A model generated the notes under the pieces. It had not been told where the DNA came from. It did no database searches and was given only the letters and a program-made list of their open reading frames with translations. DNA of 64,000 nucleotides from Actinomycetota bacterium (GTDB lineage: Bacteria; Actinomycetota; Geothermincolia; Geothermincolales; RBG-13-55-18): NCBI GenBank assembly GCA_014360645.1, contig JACIXD010000004.1, forward strand, positions 186,001 through 250,000, in the 5' to 3' direction. Of the stretch, positions 18,312 through 26,329 are shown in pieces. Each line of letters starts with the position of its first letter. Position 1 is the first letter of the stretch. Both the position numbers and the translations under genes were made by a program.

Positions 18312-19785
18312 CTCCGCCTCCTTCCTCCAGAAGCTGCTTGGTCCGCAGGGGCACCTGTTGCGAAGCCCCTCCCGCCTTGGTCACCTCGGTCTCGGGGATG
18401 CCCAGCTCGCGGGCGAGTATGCGCGCCACGCGCGGACCGCAGAAACCGCCCTGGCAGCGGCCGGTTCCGGGGCGGACCCTGAACTTGACCCCGTCCAGGG
18501 TGGTGGCCCCGCGCCTGATGGCCTCCACGATCTCTCCCTCCGTCACCGTCTCGCAGCGGCAGACCACGTGGCCGTAGCGCGGGTCCTTCCTTATCAAGGC
18601 CTTTCTCTCCTTCTCGGAGAGCATGCTGAAGTCGGGGATGTCCTTGCGGTAGGGGTTGAACTTCGGGTTCGGTTCCAGCGCGAGGCCGTCTTTCCGGAGT
18701 ATATCCAGCACCTCCAGGGCAGCCCCCGGGCTGGCGCTGACCCCGGGGTAACCGATGGTCATGTTGATGAAGCGGGGCACGCGTGCCGACATGGCCACCT
18801 CGCACTCGTGCCAGCCGATCTCGAAGTTCCGGAACATGAGGTAGCCGCAGAAGGAGTTGATGACATCCTTCTCCGAGATCTCGGGGATGATCTTGCGCGC
18901 GTTTTCGATAGCCCGGCGCGCCATGAGCGCGGTGGTGGAGCGGTCGTGGCGCCGATTGATCTGCAGCTGGATGCCGAAGAGAAGGTTTCCCTCCACGGTG
19001 GGCACCACGATGTTCATATCCCCCGGCTCCTCGGGCAGCACCGCCAGCAGGCTCCCGGCCAGTTCGGAGCAGTTGCGGTCGAGCACGCCCACGTAGCCCT
19101 TGATGGGGAAGAGGACGAAGTCGTCCGCGTTGACCATGGCCGCGATCCTGTCCACCCATTCCCCCGCCGCGTTGATGACGTAACGCGCCTTGATCTCGCC
19201 CCGGTTCGTGCGCACCCTGAACTCGGTATGGCCGGCCTCTATGTCCTCCACCTCCGTCTCCAGCATCAGCCGGACCCCGTTGGCTACGGCGTTTTCCACC
19301 AGCGCCTGGGTGAGGTAGACGGGATGGACCACGGCTATGGCATGGTCGTAGAGACCGCCCTTTATCTCGGGGGATATATGGGGTTCCCTCTCCTTCAACT
19401 CCGGATAGGGATAGTAGGTGTCGGAGCCCAGGCCCAGGCTCTCGGTGCGCCGGGCCAGTTTATCCAGCTTCTCTTTCTTGGTCATGTCCCGGATCATGAG
19501 GTACGCGCCCACCTTCTTGAAGGGCACGTCGAGCTCCCTGCACAGCGGCTCCATGAGGGGAAGCGCCCGCCACAGAAGCCTGGTGCGGTGATACTCGGGC
19601 CGGAACTCCAGGGTGTCCCTTCCCTGGCAGACCACGCCGACGTTGGCCTTGGTGATCCCCCAGCCCACGTCGACGTTCTTCTCCACCAACGTGACATCCA
19701 CCTTGTACCTGGAGAGCTCACGTGCGGTGGCGGCGCCGAGCACCCCCGCGCCGATGATGAGGACCTCGGTTTCCATTACGGGCAT
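18304..19785 (-). CDS. GlpA-like FAD-dependent dehydrogenase with BFD [2Fe-2S] domain
   Basis: 493-residue flavoprotein of the DAO/glycerol-3-phosphate dehydrogenase family. FAD binding is shown by VLIIGAGVLGAATARELSRY at residues 8-27. The C-terminal 100 residues are a BFD-like [2Fe-2S] domain with the cysteines in CRCETVTEGE near 420 and GRCQGGFCGP near 455. Known GlpA-type enzymes oxidise glycerol 3-phosphate to dihydroxyacetone phosphate under anaerobic conditions; related enzymes act on 2-hydroxyglutarate, so the substrate is a call by family only. It is the first gene of an operon with the FAD oxidoreductase, DUF1667 and GlcG genes. The start ATG at 19785 has GGAAGGGGAAG upstream. Confidence 0.87.
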   Translation of the reverse strand: MPVMETEVLIIGAGVLGAATARELSRYKVDVTLVEKNVDVGWGITKANVGVVCQGRDTLEFRPEYHRTRLLWRALPLMEPLCRELDVPFKKVGAYLMIRDMTKKEKLDKLARRTESLGLGSDTYYPYPELKEREPHISPEIKGGLYDHAIAVVHPVYLTQALVENAVANGVRLMLETEVEDIEAGHTEFRVRTNRGEIKARYVINAAGEWVDRIAAMVNADDFVLFPIKGYVGVLDRNCSELAGSLLAVLPEEPGDMNIVVPTVEGNLLFGIQLQINRRHDRSTTALMARRAIENARKIIPEISEKDVINSFCGYLMFRNFEIGWHECEVAMSARVPRFINMTIGYPGVSASPGAALEVLDILRKDGLALEPNPKFNPYRKDIPDFSMLSEKERKALIRKDPRYGHVVCRCETVTEGEIVEAIRRGATTLDGVKFRVRPGTGRCQGGFCGPRVARILARELGIPETEVTKAGGASQQVPLRTKQLLEEGGGDG

Positions 19786-19872
19786 CTTCCCCTCCCTTCC
19801 TCTAGAGAAGCGTAGAGTCCAAGCATGATGATATTTTCGTTAATGGCATAAGTCAAAAGTACGGGCCGCTGG

Positions 19873-20008
19873 TGGGGTCAGATCTTCGATCTTCGAAAAC
19901 GGGTCCCGCGCATGGTTTCTCGGATCGACCGCAGGCCGCTTCCGAACGGGCCGGTGTTTCTCGGGGAAACATCTGCAGTGGTTTGTCCCATGTCCGGGGC
20001 TGACCCCA
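19873..20008. repeat. Small repeat element with TGGGGTCAG terminal inverted repeats
   Basis: 136 bases bounded by TGGGGTCAG at 19873-19881 and its exact complement CTGACCCCA at 20000-20008. The right end extends to TGTCCCATGTCCGGGGCTGA, which recurs at 45175-45199 right after the aldolase gene. No coding capacity. The design resembles a REP/MITE-like non-autonomous element between divergent genes; the internal GATCTTCGATCTTCGAAAAC is a short direct duplication. Confidence 0.65.
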
Positions 20009-20077
20009 TTATATTGCATATTGCAAACTTTTCAGGATTCAATTATCATGGCGTTGTGGACGAACTGAGGAGGACAC

Positions 20078-20956
20078 GTGAATTCTAAGAAGAGACCGAA
20101 CGACCTGAGTGAAAAGGTCGTGCTGATCACGGGAGGAGCGAGCGGCATCGGTTTCGCCGTCGCGGAGAGTTTCGCCGCCAGGGGAGCGATACCCGTCCTC
20201 GTGGACATCAACGGGGACAGCCTGGAGGGAGCGCTTGCGGCATTGCGGGAGAACGGCCGCCGGGCCCATGCCTTCCGCGCGGACGTAACCTCCGTCGGTG
20301 ACCTGCGCCGTATCACCGGCGAACTCGAGGCCACAGGCCTCGTGCCGGACATCCTGGTGAACTGCGCGGGCATCACCCTCATCGCCCACGTCACCGCCAC
20401 CGACCACGAGGAGTGGAAGCGCATCATCGACGTCAATCTCATGGGCACCGTCAATACCCTGGAGGTCTTTCTCCCCGCCATGGTCAAAAGGGGTTCGGGA
20501 CACATCGTCAACATCGGCTCCATCGACGGCATCATCCCCATCCCCGGCCAGTCCGCCTACTGCGCGAGCAAGTTCGCCGTCACCGGCCTTACGGAAGTCC
20601 TCTACTACGACCTCAGGGAGAGCGGCGTCGGGGTGACCCTGGTGTGTCCGGGATACGTGAAGACCCCCCTGGCCAACACCTCGACCATCAAGGACCTGCC
20701 CCTGCACTTCAGGGGAGCGCGGCTGCTGGAGAGATTCCTTCTGAGCCTCGGCGCATCGCCGCGCAAGGTGGCAGAGCGCATCGTGGACGCCGTGGCCCGC
20801 GACCGTTTCCTGGTCATCCCCGGTTTTCCCTCGCGGATGATCTATCACTACCGGCGACTGTTCCCCCGCTTGGCGACGCGCTCCGGCCTGTGGGTGGCGA
20901 GGTTCTTCGCCTGGTGGCGGAAGAAGCTGCCCCGGCGGGCGCTGCAGTCGGTCTGA
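20078..20956 (+). CDS. Short-chain dehydrogenase/reductase
   Basis: A 292-residue classical SDR. It has the cofactor motif TGGASGIGFAVAES near residues 17-30, NCAGIT near 100, and the catalytic Ser-Tyr-Lys set (NIGSIDG near 145 and YCASK near 163) followed by a PGYVKTPL loop. An aspartate ending the second strand (LVDINGDS) favours NAD(H) over NADP(H). The C-terminal 60 residues are basic with an aromatic stretch (MIYHYRRLFPRLATRS) often seen in membrane-associated SDRs. GTG start at 20078 preceded by GAGGAGGACAC. Oxidation or reduction of a hydroxyacyl or lipid ketone is likely but the substrate is unknown. Confidence 0.9.
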   Translation: MNSKKRPNDLSEKVVLITGGASGIGFAVAESFAARGAIPVLVDINGDSLEGALAALRENGRRAHAFRADVTSVGDLRRITGELEATGLVPDILVNCAGITLIAHVTATDHEEWKRIIDVNLMGTVNTLEVFLPAMVKRGSGHIVNIGSIDGIIPIPGQSAYCASKFAVTGLTEVLYYDLRESGVGVTLVCPGYVKTPLANTSTIKDLPLHFRGARLLERFLLSLGASPRKVAERIVDAVARDRFLVIPGFPSRMIYHYRRLFPRLATRSGLWVARFFAWWRKKLPRRALQSV

Positions 20957-21376
20957 GCGGGCGCGGGCGGCCACGCCCGTCCCGGGTGACCTCGTTCTTG
21001 CCGTTCGGATCCGGCAGGAGAGGAGGTATTCCCCGGCCTCGCAAGCGCCGCGCCAGCCGCCGCTGTGGACCTCCTTGCTCTCCAGCTTCTTGTAGGTGAG
21101 GAATGAGTCCTCTATTTCACGATGTCCGGAAAACCCGTTCCGACATGTCCCGCCTCGCTTTCTTTTCGCGGGACCGTCCCTGGGGCATGCCGCCGCGCGT
21201 CTTTCCCCGTATGGGGTAAGTATACATCCGTGCGGTTGGGGAAAGAACGAAACGGCTTCCCGGGCTGGGTGCCGGCCCTTGCACATATCCATGTGGGCGC
21301 GGTGAGGCCTCATGCGGTCCACCGGCCTGAAGGCGGAAAGCCTCTGATGCTTGACGGGAAGACCGGATCGGGACAT
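20957..21376. other. Intergenic region before the TetR gene
   Basis: 420 bases between co-oriented genes. No gene with plausible composition is seen; frames running into the TetR gene from 21122 use unlikely residues and lack a ribosome binding site. A weak GC hairpin lies just after the SDR stop. Nothing else recognised. Confidence 0.4.
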
Positions 21377-21400
21377 AATAAACCGACTGGTTGGTCTATT
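21377..21400. promoter_or_regulatory. Palindromic TetR-type operator
   Basis: A 24-base imperfect palindrome in which 9 of 12 base pairs match about the centre at 21388/21389 (half-sites AATAAACCGAC and GGTTGGTCTATT). It lies 12 bases upstream of the TTG start and directly abuts the ribosome binding site of the TetR gene, so binding would block initiation of its own transcription or elongation. Size, symmetry and position are those of TetR-family autoregulatory sites; binding itself is inferred. Confidence 0.6.
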
Positions 21401-21412
21401 ACAGGAGGAAGG

Positions 21413-22072
21413 TTGGAGGAGACCGAGCCCTCGTCCAAGGGCGAGAAAACGCGCCGGCGCATCGTCGGCCACGCCACCCTGCTCATGTACGAGAAGGGCT
21501 ATAACCGCACCACCGTGGACGAGGTCATCGCCGCGGCGGGGGTGACCAAGGGGAGTTTCTATTTCCACTTCTCCTCCAAGGAGGAATTGGGGTACGCGGT
21601 GATCGAGAGCGCCTCCGAGCATATCCTGGGCCGGCTGCGGGGATTCCTCGACCGCCCGGACCTCACCCCCTACGGGCGCATCGAGGGTATGCTCGAGGAG
21701 ATCCAGGGCATCGTGGAGTCCGCCGACTGCTCCCGCGGCTGTATCCTCGGCAACCTCGCCCTCGAGACCGGCAACACCCACCGGGGATTCCGGGAGCGGA
21801 TCGCCCGGGCCTTCCGGGACTGGTCGGAGCTGATCGCGGGCGAGCTGGAGGAGATGAAGCGGGCGGGAGAGCTTCCTCCCGACTTCGACTGCTCCGCCTA
21901 TGCCGGTTTCGCGGTCAGCGCCCTGGAGGGCGGGATCATGATCAGCAAGGTGACCCGGGACCCGGCCCCCATGCGCAACAGCGTGGCGCTCATCCTCGAG
22001 CAGCTCGGGGATCTCGCGGGGCGCGGGAGCACGAGCCCGCGGGCCCGTCCCCGCGGGAAGGGGCGGCGGTAA
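21413..22072 (+). CDS. TetR/AcrR family transcriptional regulator
   Basis: About 219 residues. The N-terminal helix-turn-helix is standard (TVDEVIAAAGVTKGSFYFHFSSKEEL, with VTKGSFYFHF as recognition helix); the C-terminal ligand domain has a DCSRGCILGNLALE segment typical of the TetR_C subgroup that includes regulators of fatty-acid and xenobiotic metabolism. TTG at 21413 is selected since CAGGAGGAAGG lies immediately before it and the family's N-terminal length fits; a longer frame to 21122 would cross the operator. A palindromic site overlaps the leader, suggesting autorepression. The Fe-S protein genes 43 bases downstream are likely in the same transcript and may be the main targets. Confidence 0.9.
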   Translation: MEETEPSSKGEKTRRRIVGHATLLMYEKGYNRTTVDEVIAAAGVTKGSFYFHFSSKEELGYAVIESASEHILGRLRGFLDRPDLTPYGRIEGMLEEIQGIVESADCSRGCILGNLALETGNTHRGFRERIARAFRDWSELIAGELEEMKRAGELPPDFDCSAYAGFAVSALEGGIMISKVTRDPAPMRNSVALILEQLGDLAGRGSTSPRARPRGKGRR

Positions 22073-22114
22073 GAGAGGGGCGGCCGCGGTTGCGGCCGAA
22101 CGGATGAGGAGGAG

Positions 22115-23191
22115 ATGCTCATGCCGGACGAGACCTACGCGGCGCTGGCGAAACACCTGGACAAGATGCCCATCGGGGCGCCCATGAGCGAGGAGCTCAT
22201 GGAGATACTGCGCATCCTCTTCACCCCCGAGGAGGCGGAGTTGGGCTCCAGGCTGCCCTTTATGAACACCGGCCTCGATGCCCTCTCCTCCATGACCGGC
22301 ATGCCCGCGGGGGAGCTGGAAGCGATGCTGGAAGGCATGGTCTCCAAGGGAACCGTCTTCAGGAGCGAGAAGGGCGGGGTGGTCAAGTACCGCTTGCTTC
22401 CCACCGTGGTAGGTTTTTCCGAGACGCCCTTCTGGCCCGGGAAGGACAATGAGAGGGTGCGCAAGCTGGCCCCGCTGTGGAGAAGATACTTCGAGTCCTC
22501 CTTCGGGAAGGAGCTGGGCGAAAGAGAGGTCCCCGTCCTGAGGGTGGCGCCGGTGCGGGAGGAAGTCGCCTCCGGCTCCCAGGTCCTTCCCTTCGAGACT
22601 GTGCGCGACCTGGTGATGGAGGCCGACTACAGGGTGGTGGCCTACTGCCCATGCCGCCAGATACAGGCCTATGCCGGGGAGGGTTGCCGGCACGAGCGGG
22701 AGAACTGCTTCCACTTCGGGTCCATGGGGCGCTACATGGTCGAGAGGGGCATGGGCAGGGAGCTGACGCTGGAGGAGACCCTGGAGAAGCTCCGCGAGGC
22801 GCACGAGGAAGGCCTGGTGTTCTCCACCGACAACTACCGGGGAAAGGTATCCACCATCTGCTGCTGCTGCGGCTGCTGCTGCGTGTTCATCAACACCAGG
22901 AAGGAACTGGGCTTCGCCAATGCCCTGGCTCCCTCCAACTACGTCCCTCACGTCGACGAGAGATCCTGCGTGGGATGCGGCACCTGCGAGGAACGCTGCC
23001 CGGTGGAGGCCATAAGCCTGGGAGACGGGGAGACAGCCGTCGTCGACCCGACCCGCTGCCTGGGATGCGGCGTGTGCATTCCCACCTGCTCGGGTGACGC
23101 GCTGGTGCTGCGGCGCCGCGAGGATGCCCGGGAGATACCCGCCCTGCAGGAATTCATCGCCGCGCAGATGAAGGAGAAGGGCCGGCCATAA
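22115..23191 (+). CDS. Winged-helix/Cys-rich/2[4Fe-4S] ferredoxin-type protein (paralogue 2)
   Basis: 358-residue protein built like the one at 2986-4077. N-terminal helical region with a winged-helix-like unit ending KYRLLPTVVGFSE (about residues 40-105), a CPCRQ motif with two following cysteines near 177-195, an unusually dense CCCCGCCC at 248-255, and a two-cluster ferredoxin with CVGCGTCEERCP near 286 and CLGCGVCIPTC near 315. ATG at 22115 follows GATGAGGAGGAG closely; the ATG at 22121 is an alternative with better spacing. It lies between the TetR gene and paralogue 3, and was probably produced by tandem duplication. Function unknown. Confidence 0.85.
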   Translation: MLMPDETYAALAKHLDKMPIGAPMSEELMEILRILFTPEEAELGSRLPFMNTGLDALSSMTGMPAGELEAMLEGMVSKGTVFRSEKGGVVKYRLLPTVVGFSETPFWPGKDNERVRKLAPLWRRYFESSFGKELGEREVPVLRVAPVREEVASGSQVLPFETVRDLVMEADYRVVAYCPCRQIQAYAGEGCRHERENCFHFGSMGRYMVERGMGRELTLEETLEKLREAHEEGLVFSTDNYRGKVSTICCCCGCCCVFINTRKELGFANALAPSNYVPHVDERSCVGCGTCEERCPVEAISLGDGETAVVDPTRCLGCGVCIPTCSGDALVLRRREDAREIPALQEFIAAQMKEKGRP

Positions 23192-23222
23192 AATGCCATA
23201 TAATACCGGGGAGGTCCGTGAC

Positions 23223-24308
23223 ATGTCGGAGGAAGTATACGAAGGGCTGCGGGAGCTTCTGGACCGCCACCCCACGGGATGTGCGCCGGCGCCGGAGATC
23301 ATCGAGATCCTCAAGACTCTCTTTAACGAGGAGGAGGCGCGCGTGGCCCTCGGCCTGGGCTTCCGCCCCTTCAGGGTGGAGGACGTGGCTCGCCACGCGG
23401 GCGTGGATATCGGGACGGCGCGCGGCTGCCTGGAGTCGTTGGCGGAAAAAGGGGTGGTCTTCGTGCGGGAGAAGGAGGGAGAGCGCGGCTACGCCCTCCT
23501 CCCGGTCATGCCGGGCATCTTCGAGTTCCCCTTCATGAAGGGCATGAGCGATGAGATGAGGGATAAGCTCACTCCCCTCTGGAAAGAGTATCTCCCCAAA
23601 CTGGGAACACGCTTCGGAGGGACGGAGACGAGGTTCTCCCGCATCATCCCCATCCAGGAGGAGGTGGAGAGCGAGCCCGGCGTACTCCCCTACCAGAAGG
23701 TCTATGACATGATCGACCGTGCGAAGGTGGTGGGCATCGCCACCTGCGCCTGCCGCGACCTGGAGCGCAAGTGCGACGCGCCGCGCGAGGCGTGCATGCT
23801 CTTCGACGAGACCTGCGCCTACCTGGTGGAGAGAGGCTTTGGGCGCTATCTCTACAAGGAGGAGATGAAGGAAAAGCTGCGCCAGTTCGACCGCGCGGGG
23901 CTGGTGCACCAGATCAACAACGTGCAGGAGCGCCTCACCTTCGTCTGCAACTGCTGCACCTGCTGCTGCGGGCTGCTGCGCATGAGCCTGGAATGGGGGA
24001 ACCCTCCCGTCTTCATCTCCTCCGGCTTCGTGCCGGTGGTCGAGGAGGACCTGTGCAACGGCTGCGGCACCTGCGCGGAGGAGAGATGTCCAGTGGGGGC
24101 CATCCGGGTAGCGGACGAGAAGGCCGTCGTGGACACCACAAAGTGCATAGGCTGCGGACTGTGCGTGACGGGATGTCCCAACCGCGCCCTACGCCTGGAG
24201 GCGGTGAGCGGGTTCCCGGAGCCCCCGGCCACCACCGCGGAGATGGGCATGAAGATCCTGCAGGAGAAGGGCAAGCTGGAGCGCTTCCTGGAGGTGATCA
24301 ACCCCTGA
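23223..24308 (+). CDS. Winged-helix/Cys-rich/2[4Fe-4S] ferredoxin-type protein (paralogue 3)
   Basis: 361 residues, same order of parts: helical start (YEGLRELLDRHPTG), winged-helix-like unit ending YALLPVMPGIFEFPF near residue 100, CACRD near 173 with two cysteines downstream, CNCCTCCCG near 241, and a two-cluster ferredoxin. The first cluster motif is CNGCGTCAEERCP, with one extra residue before the last cysteine compared with paralogue 2 (CEERC); the second is CIGCGLCVTGCP. The ATG at 23223 is preceded by GGGGAGGTCCGTGAC; the frame extends to 23193 without a good site. Separated from paralogue 2 by 31 bases, so they form an operon downstream of tetR. Function unknown; see findings. Confidence 0.85.
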   Translation: MSEEVYEGLRELLDRHPTGCAPAPEIIEILKTLFNEEEARVALGLGFRPFRVEDVARHAGVDIGTARGCLESLAEKGVVFVREKEGERGYALLPVMPGIFEFPFMKGMSDEMRDKLTPLWKEYLPKLGTRFGGTETRFSRIIPIQEEVESEPGVLPYQKVYDMIDRAKVVGIATCACRDLERKCDAPREACMLFDETCAYLVERGFGRYLYKEEMKEKLRQFDRAGLVHQINNVQERLTFVCNCCTCCCGLLRMSLEWGNPPVFISSGFVPVVEEDLCNGCGTCAEERCPVGAIRVADEKAVVDTTKCIGCGLCVTGCPNRALRLEAVSGFPEPPATTAEMGMKILQEKGKLERFLEVINP

Positions 24309-24520
24309 AGCGACCCGGACTAGAGGGGTCCTTGAGGCTGCGCCGCACCGCCCCTTGTCCTTACCTTCCCCAGCCTGGCGGTGGCCGCCGGACCGTTCAT
24401 GCCGACATCATGCTCCCGACGGGTTCACCTCGACCCGGGCGGGCCACGGCGCGCACCCGCGCAATCCGACCTGCCGCGCCGCCGGATGACGGACGGCCTT
24501 CCGCCTTCCGGCCCATGGCA

Positions 24521-24526
24521 TATAAT
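24521..24526 (+). promoter_or_regulatory. Possible -10 box
   Basis: A consensus TATAAT stands out in GC-rich DNA 48 bases before the amidohydrolase start. No matching -35 hexamer is seen at 16-18 bases upstream, so this is a tentative promoter only. Confidence 0.3.
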
Positions 24527-24573
24527 CGAAACGGTGCTGGGAAAAGCCTGCTCGCGGCACGGAGGTGATGCCA

Positions 24574-25446
24574 TTGATCGTGGACGCGCATGCCCATCTC
24601 GAAACCCCCGTCCTCGGCGTGACCCCCGACCCCGGGCGCCGGCGCACGACGCACCTGTTGATGTGGAGCTACGAGCTCCTGGGGTTCCGCAACCCGCTCT
24701 GGAAGGGGGAGCCGCCAGGAGCGGCGCGAGCGCTCATCGCCATGGAGAACCAGCTGCGCCTGTCCATGGGATGCAAGAAGAACCTGCTGCGCAGCATGGA
24801 AAGGAACGGCATCGACAGGAGCGTGGTGCTGCCCATCGCCCCCTTCTCATCCTCCAGGGAATACCTGGACGCCTGCGAGGGCGAACACCGGCTCATACCC
24901 TTCGCTAGCGCCTGCCCGGCTCCGGGATGGGAAAAGGAGCTCGGTGAGGCGATGGAGCGCGGATGCAGGGGCCTGAAGATACATCCCATCCTGCAGCGCA
25001 TCGCTCCCGAGGACCGTTTCTATTTCGACCTCTTGGAGGAGTTCTCGCCCCACCGCAGACCGGTACTCATCCACGCGGGCGAGTTCGATTACTATGTGGT
25101 GAGGGACGGCTTCTCGTCCTACGGGGACACCTCCCGCTACGAGAAGCTCATCCGCGCCTTCCCGGAGGTGCCCTTCATCCTCGGGCACATGGGCCTCTAT
25201 TATCCACAGAAAGCCCTCCGGCTCGCGGAGCGCTACGAGAACGTATTCCTCGAGACCTCCTTCCAGCCCCTCAAAGTGGTGCGGGAGGCCCTGAGGGTAG
25301 CGGGCAGGGAACGGGTGGTCTTCGGCTCCGACTGGCCGGAGAGCGACCCCCGTTACGCCCTGAGGATAGCCCGCAGGGCGGCGGGCGAGGACGGGGAGCT
25401 GCTCCGGAGGCTGACGGGCGGGAACATCCTGGCGCTGCTGGGATAG
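24574..25446 (+). CDS. Amidohydrolase family protein
   Basis: About 290 residues, amidohydrolase_2 family with a complete metal site: DAHAHLE at the N-terminus (HxH), VLIHAGEF near 168, ILGHMG near 205 and FGSDWPESDP near 250. Such enzymes hydrolyse or decarboxylate small aromatic or heterocyclic acids; the exact substrate is not readable. GGAGG at 24561-24565 sits only 2 bases before the ATG at 24568 and 8 bases before the in-frame TTG at 24574, so the TTG is preferred; the two differ by two residues. It is flanked by the Fe-S gene upstream and a DUF169 gene downstream on the same strand. Confidence 0.85.
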   Translation: MIVDAHAHLETPVLGVTPDPGRRRTTHLLMWSYELLGFRNPLWKGEPPGAARALIAMENQLRLSMGCKKNLLRSMERNGIDRSVVLPIAPFSSSREYLDACEGEHRLIPFASACPAPGWEKELGEAMERGCRGLKIHPILQRIAPEDRFYFDLLEEFSPHRRPVLIHAGEFDYYVVRDGFSSYGDTSRYEKLIRAFPEVPFILGHMGLYYPQKALRLAERYENVFLETSFQPLKVVREALRVAGRERVVFGSDWPESDPRYALRIARRAAGEDGELLRRLTGGNILALLG

Positions 25447-25618
25447 GCGGCTGAAGACCGAGAGAAGAGGAGATGGCGGGAATGCGGCAGCATGGCGGAC
25501 GGCGCGAAGCAGGTCACGAGATGATCGGTAGGACCTCATCCATGCCGGATAGCGGAAACGAGACCGCTAAGCGGAAGAGGTGCGCTTGGGCATGCTCACG
25601 GAACCGGGAGGTGGGAAG

Positions 25619-26329
25619 ATGAAGAAGGTCTGGCAGGGAGAGCTGGACGGGGTGGTGGAAGCGCTGGGGATAAGGAGCAGGCCGGTGGCGGTGACCTTCA
25701 CCAACCAGGAGTTGGAGGCCGGTAAGCATAAGAAGGTCTGGGTGTGCAACGCCTTGAAGCAGGCGTCGCGGGGGAGGTCCTTCGTCATAGACGCGGAGAC
25801 CTCGGCCTGTCCCGGAGGCGGCTGGCACTGCGGCCTCACCCCGCCGCCCCAGGGTCCGGCCTGGCGCGGCCTGCAGTGGTTCCTCACCCGCGGCGAGAAA
25901 CTGACCGCCTCCATAGTGAGCTTTCACCGCATGCAGTCCCTGGCTGCTCCCCCGCCCCTGGGGATGGCGGAGCGCATGGTCATGGCGCCGGTGAGCGAGG
26001 CGGAGCTCCGCCCCGACCTGGTGGTCTTCCTGGTCAACGCGGAGCAGGCCTGCCGGCTGGTCTTCCTCGACCACTACTGGGACGGCATACCCCTGCGCGC
26101 GGAGCTCACGGGATCCCTTTGCCACTCGGCCATCGCCCATCCCCTGGTGACCGGCCGCTCCAACGTGACCTTCGGGGACTGGACGGCCAGGCGCATGCAG
26201 AAATACGGCCCGGATGTGATCTTCGTCAGCGTGCCCTACGAGCGCATCCACAATCTGGTGGAGGCGGTCCCCGCGTGCTCCGCGGGCACGGCCGAGCTGG
26301 AGATCCCCAAGGGCTTCCGGAGGCGTTGA
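25619..26329 (+). CDS. DUF169 family protein
   Basis: 236 residues of the DUF169 family, whose members have no established biochemical role and are often found next to corrinoid, CoA or Fe-S proteins in anaerobes. Recognisable are SRPVAVTFT near residue 18, WVCNALKQA with a conserved cysteine near 43, the CPGGGWHCGL motif near 65, and the C-terminal VEAVPACSAGTAELEIPKGFRRR. Three to four conserved cysteines suggest ligand or metal binding. ATG at 25619 follows GGGAGGTGGGAAG at ideal spacing, so the upstream start at 25580 is not needed. Confidence 0.82.
   Translation: MKKVWQGELDGVVEALGIRSRPVAVTFTNQELEAGKHKKVWVCNALKQASRGRSFVIDAETSACPGGGWHCGLTPPPQGPAWRGLQWFLTRGEKLTASIVSFHRMQSLAAPPPLGMAERMVMAPVSEAELRPDLVVFLVNAEQACRLVFLDHYWDGIPLRAELTGSLCHSAIAHPLVTGRSNVTFGDWTARRMQKYGPDVIFVSVPYERIHNLVEAVPACSAGTAELEIPKGFRRR

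Noticed and set aside
20039-23314. 1091-codon minus-strand open frame opposite the SDR, TetR and Fe-S genes
   Set aside because: It is the shadow of real plus-strand genes in high-GC DNA; residue usage is unnatural and it has no domain.
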